Positions 5,641 to 8,249 of a stretch of DNA of 8,249 nt are shown here, in pieces. The DNA is taken from NCBI GenBank assembly GCA_027056525.1, contig JALUKO010000262.1, positions 1 to 8,249 of the forward strand, written 5' to 3'. Under the pieces are notes generated by a model, which had not been told where the DNA came from, did no database searches, and saw nothing but the letters and a program-made list of their open reading frames with translations. Each line of letters begins with the position of its first letter. Position 1 is the stretch's first letter. The position numbers were made by a program, and so were the translations under genes. This DNA comes from Helicobacteraceae bacterium. GTDB taxonomy: Bacteria; Campylobacterota; Campylobacteria; Campylobacterales; Sulfurimonadaceae.

Positions 5641-6663
5641 TTATTGTGGAAATTTTGTTGGTATTGTAAGATCCATATCCGGACCCGTTAAGGTATGCAT
5701 AAAAGCAACTACTTTATCTATCTCTTCTTTTGTCAGATGTCTGTCCACTATAGATAAAGATTTATTTTTCACATTATGCTCAAAACGACCACCACCTGCA
5801 CAAATAGCTGTTGCTTCTTCTAAAGTCTTAACACTTCCATCATGAAAATATGGAAACGACTTTGCCACATCACGAAGTGTTGGTGTTTTCATGACACCAT
5901 ACCAGGCAGCTCTCATTTTCACAAGATATCGACCCAACTCTTTTCCTTGGAGTTCACCATCATGAAGACCAATATTGTGAAAACTTCCATCTGTGAAATT
6001 AAATCCGTCATGACAGTTTATACATCCGGCTTTACCTGCAAAAAGTTCAAACCCTTCTTTGGCTTTATCAGAGATAGCATACTTATCACCCTTTGCGTAT
6101 TTATCAAATGGAGACTCTGTAGAGACCACCGTTCTCTCAAAAGAGGCTATCGCTTTTGCCAATGTCTTCTCTGTTATACCCTCTCCAGGGTACGCTTTTT
6201 CAAAAAGCTCTACATAACCTTTAATTTTTCTAAGTTTTGGAAGTAACACATCCAAAGGCATATTCATCTCAACATCTGCTTCAATTGGACCAAGCGCCTG
6301 CTGCTCAAGGGTTCTTGCTCTTCCATCCCAAAACTGACGATTTTGATATGCCGTATTGAGTACTACAGGTGAATTTCTAGGTCCTACACGCCCATCTACC
6401 CCAACCGCTTTTGCTGTTGGCTTTTCATCAGTCCAGCCACGTTTTGGATGGTGACAGGTTGCACATGAAACCTCACCCGAGGAGGAGAGTCTTGTATCAA
6501 AGTATAACAACTTTCCTAACTCTATTCTCTCCGGTGTTAGTTTATTATTTTTAGGCTGTGGTATTTCACTGGGACGCAGCCACTTACTCATATCCTCTGT
6601 TGCAGATACACTTGTAATTGCCAATGTTGCAACCAATGCACTCAATGCTAATGTACGAATCAT
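5641..6663 (-). CDS. Diheme cytochrome c peroxidase (CcpA/MauG superfamily)
   Basis: Periplasmic enzyme predicted to reduce hydrogen peroxide to water with electrons from a small cytochrome or copper protein. The 340-residue precursor begins with a signal peptide (MIRTLALSALVATLAITSVSA). Two c-type heme motifs are present, CATCH (67-71) and CINCH (214-218). Family stretches include GPRNSPVVLNTAY, then QFWDGRARTLEQQALGPIE with the acidic and aromatic residues around the peroxidatic heme, and late in the protein MKTPTLRDVAKSFPYFHDGS. The length fits the family. The CATCHHPKRGWTD context looks more like the MauG-like branch than the classical CcpA branch, so a substrate other than peroxide is possible. 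Start is ATG at 6663 with AGGAG (6670-6674) six bases before it; the in-frame TTG at 6669 abuts the ribosome site and is unlikely. The cupredoxin gene follows after 15 bases. Superfamily is certain, exact substrate is not. Confidence 0.92.
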   Translation of the reverse strand: MIRTLALSALVATLAITSVSATEDMSKWLRPSEIPQPKNNKLTPERIELGKLLYFDTRLSSSGEVSCATCHHPKRGWTDEKPTAKAVGVDGRVGPRNSPVVLNTAYQNRQFWDGRARTLEQQALGPIEADVEMNMPLDVLLPKLRKIKGYVELFEKAYPGEGITEKTLAKAIASFERTVVSTESPFDKYAKGDKYAISDKAKEGFELFAGKAGCINCHDGFNFTDGSFHNIGLHDGELQGKELGRYLVKMRAAWYGVMKTPTLRDVAKSFPYFHDGSVKTLEEATAICAGGGRFEHNVKNKSLSIVDRHLTKEEIDKVVAFMHTLTGPDMDLTIPTKFPQ

Positions 6664-6688
6664 ATTCAACTCCTTTTAAATTAACACT

Positions 6689-6704
6689 ATTTTATCACAT
6701 TATA
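6689..6704 (-). promoter_or_regulatory. Probable promoter region of the peroxidase-cupredoxin operon
   Basis: The 59-base gap between the membrane protein gene and the peroxidase holds two candidate minus-strand -10 boxes: TATAAT at 6699-6704 and an extended TGATAAAAT with its hexamer at 6689-6694. Neither has a clear -35, though an A/T-only run lies upstream. Either would let the peroxidase and cupredoxin be expressed apart from the ABC transporter genes. No terminator hairpin was found after the membrane protein gene, so read-through is also possible. Confidence 0.45.
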
Positions 6705-6722
6705 CTTTTTTTTGATATCTTT

Positions 6723-7688
6723 TTATAATAAAGTGCCATTTTTCAGTAGGTATATAACAAAAGGTAACGATGTAAGGAAAATAAAAACACTGTACCAAAA
6801 GATTATTCGTTTATAATCAAATTTTACAAATGGATACACCACCGTGGCAAAGGCATAAAATGTTGCAATAAACAAAGAGGAAAATATAAAATAACCTACA
6901 TAATAATAATCAGACTGCAACATACAAAACGGGCATTTATGTGTGGGAAGCTCGTAAATATAGATCCCAAAATCATATACAACTGCATAGTAAGCGATAT
7001 ACACAAACACTATGCTGCTTATCAACAACAAAATTTTATTTTTCACTAATGCACTCACAACTATACCTATATATACGAGGTAAAATACTCCTAGCAGCTG
7101 AAAAAAGGATAATGATAAAAGAATATTTTTAGACTCATTATTTTGTGTATATATACTAGAACAACAAGATACAGGTTCTGCTGTATTTAAGGTGGTGAAA
7201 AATTTTACTTCTAAAAACAATTCTATTAAAAACATCAAATAGATAAAAAGAAAAAAACATAGTTTATATGTAAAATAAGGACTTCGAGGAACTTTTTGAT
7301 CTTGTTTGTTTAGCACCATCCACAATAAAGCAAGCATTATGACGATAAGTTTTACAAAAAGTGTTATTTCACCATAATCATTGGAGTTTAGCACTCCCGC
7401 TCCACACATAGCACCGGGTAAAATAGTAGAAAGTTCATTGAGAGTATATGTAAAAAAGGGCACCAACAAAATCTTAATAAGTAAAACAACCTGTATGATT
7501 ACAATAACAAGGTATGACTGTTTTTCAAGAGTATATTGTAAAGCAGTTGTTGCACCTTTCTTATAATGAAATAAGATTTTTAGTGCATACAAACAAGCAA
7601 CACTGAGTATAAAAAATAATACAAACTGGCTAAAGAGGAGTACACTTACCTCTAGTGAAAGTAAAATATCACTCAATTGTGCCCTCAT
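6723..7688 (-). CDS. Unrecognised eight-helix inner-membrane protein with periplasmic cysteine motifs
   Basis: Not assigned to a family. The 321 residues contain about eight membrane helices (roughly 15-40, 59-81, 107-126, 141-163, 189-214, 218-238, 262-284, 295-315). Positive charges (HYKKG, NKQDQKVPR, VKNK, KFDYKR) mark alternate loops as cytoplasmic. The other loops, predicted periplasmic, carry five cysteines: PGAMCGAG (Cys95), EPVSCCSS (Cys175, Cys176) and HKCPFCML (Cys252, Cys255, with His250). Such an arrangement suits a thiol redox, metal or heme site facing the periplasm, but CPFC alone does not identify the function. The gene overlaps the ABC ATPase gene by 20 bases, implying coupled translation and a joint complex or pathway. 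The ATG at 7688 lacks a clear ribosome site; a TTG at 7676 with GAGGG five bases upstream is a serious alternative that would shorten the protein by four residues. It could be a permease-like partner, but no FtsX/MacB periplasmic domain is seen. Confidence 0.82.
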   Translation of the reverse strand: MRAQLSDILLSLEVSVLLFSQFVLFFILSVACLYALKILFHYKKGATTALQYTLEKQSYLVIVIIQVVLLIKILLVPFFTYTLNELSTILPGAMCGAGVLNSNDYGEITLFVKLIVIMLALLWMVLNKQDQKVPRSPYFTYKLCFFLFIYLMFLIELFLEVKFFTTLNTAEPVSCCSSIYTQNNESKNILLSLSFFQLLGVFYLVYIGIVVSALVKNKILLLISSIVFVYIAYYAVVYDFGIYIYELPTHKCPFCMLQSDYYYVGYFIFSSLFIATFYAFATVVYPFVKFDYKRIIFWYSVFIFLTSLPFVIYLLKNGTLL

Positions 7689-8249
7689 TCATTTTATAAA
7701 ATCTATCAACACAATCAAGTTCTTCAAAAAGCGGATCATGTGTTGCAATGATGATAGTTTTGCCAAGCTTGTGTAAAGTTTTTATGATTTCAATAAACTC
7801 TAAAGAGTTCTTTTTATCCAGACTTGCCGTAGGTTCATCACATAGTATAATAGAAGGATCATTCACCAAAGCTCTTGCAATAAGACAACGCTGCTTTTCA
7901 CCACCTGAGAGGGTAAAAACTTTTTTATTTGCCTTATGCAGTATATTTGCTTTTTTTAGGGCACTCTCAATCATACTCTCAATTTTTGATGATGAGAGGT
8001 CATTGATAACCAAGGGTGCGAGCAGGTTGTCTCTTACACTTAAGCTCTCAAAAAGATGAAAAGATTGTGTTACATAGCCTATAGTCTTGTTTCTATAATG
8101 GGAAAGATGATAATCAGAGAAACTCACAATATTGTTTCCATCTATCTCAACGCTACCACTAGTGGGTCTCATAATTGCTCCCACAATAGAAAGCAGGGTT
8201 GATTTTCCACTCCCGCTGATGCCGCTAAGCACTACACATTGAGCATCTT
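7669..8249 (-). CDS. ABC transporter ATP-binding protein, LolD/MacB type (partial, 5' end outside window)
   Basis: Cytoplasmic ATPase subunit that powers an inner-membrane ABC complex. About 192 residues are present, ending in a TGA stop at 7669-7671; some 25-35 N-terminal residues lie beyond the right edge, since the frame stays open to the window end and the Walker A motif is already near it. Motifs in order: Walker A GISGSGKST, Q-loop YVTQSFHLF, signature LSGGEKQR, Walker B IILCDEPTASLD and the H-loop IIIATHD. All catalytic residues are intact. The sequence style (RPTSGSVEIDG, YRNKTIGYVTQ, SLSVRDNL) is that of the LolD/MacB/FtsE group, which works with FtsX-like subunits in lipoprotein extraction, efflux or periplasmic mechanotransmission rather than solute import. 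Such a permease would be expected upstream, outside the window. The 20-base overlap with the cysteine-bearing membrane protein gene ties the two together. Confidence 0.93.
   Translation of the reverse strand, partial: DAQCVVLSGISGSGKSTLLSIVGAIMRPTSGSVEIDGNNIVSFSDYHLSHYRNKTIGYVTQSFHLFESLSVRDNLLAPLVINDLSSSKIESMIESALKKANILHKANKKVFTLSGGEKQRCLIARALVNDPSIILCDEPTASLDKKNSLEFIEIIKTLHKLGKTIIIATHDPLFEELDCVDRFYKMNEGTIE

Noticed and set aside
5842..6246. Plus-strand open frame of 134 codons
   Set aside because: Antisense to the diheme peroxidase; its composition is what the complement of that gene would give.
7600..7688. Reading the eight-helix protein as a DsbB or VKOR homolog because of CPFC
   Set aside because: The helix count, the CC pair and the surrounding sequence do not fit those families; one CxxC in a periplasmic loop is not enough.
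7748..8059. Plus-strand open frame of 103 codons
   Set aside because: Antisense to the ABC ATPase, whose Walker A, signature, Walker B and H-loop motifs are complete.

Overview
The window looks like chromosomal DNA from a Campylobacterota (Epsilonproteobacteria) organism of the Sulfurimonas/Sulfurovum type. This rests on the AT-rich sequence, T-rich promoters with clear TATAAT/TAAAAT -10 boxes but poor -35 boxes, abundant periplasmic c-type cytochromes, and the protein styles. The genus is an inference. Every gene is on the minus strand except one sensor diguanylate cyclase. No tRNA, rRNA, CRISPR array, transposase or integrase was seen.

Layout from left to right. (1) 1-316: the 5' part of greA on the minus strand, running off the left edge. 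(2) 463-2115: a plus-strand membrane diguanylate cyclase with a periplasmic Tll0287-like domain carrying a c-heme motif, then PAS and GGDEF domains; it diverges from greA. (3) 2120-4171: a tight minus-strand operon reading surE, tcdA, then two small unrecognised genes, with overlaps or very short gaps. It converges on the cyclase gene with only four bases between the stops. (4) 4238-5196: a terminator, a diheme cytochrome c built of two similar halves, and just upstream of it the decayed remains of a related cytochrome c gene. (5) 5288-6663: a terminator, a type-1 copper protein (cupredoxin) and a diheme cytochrome c peroxidase of the MauG/CcpA superfamily, 15 bases apart and probably co-transcribed. 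(6) 6723-8249: an unrecognised eight-helix membrane protein whose five notable cysteines are all predicted on the periplasmic face, overlapping the 3' end of a LolD/MacB-type ABC transporter ATPase that runs off the right edge.

The right half (4238-8249) reads as an envelope redox block: an ABC ATPase and a cysteine-bearing membrane protein, then a haem peroxidase, a copper protein that could supply its electrons, and a small diheme cytochrome. The electron flow and any maturation role for the ABC/membrane pair are inferences from gene order. The items most worth a second look are the cysteine-bearing membrane protein with its ABC partner, the peroxidase-cupredoxin pair, and the decayed cytochrome paralog.
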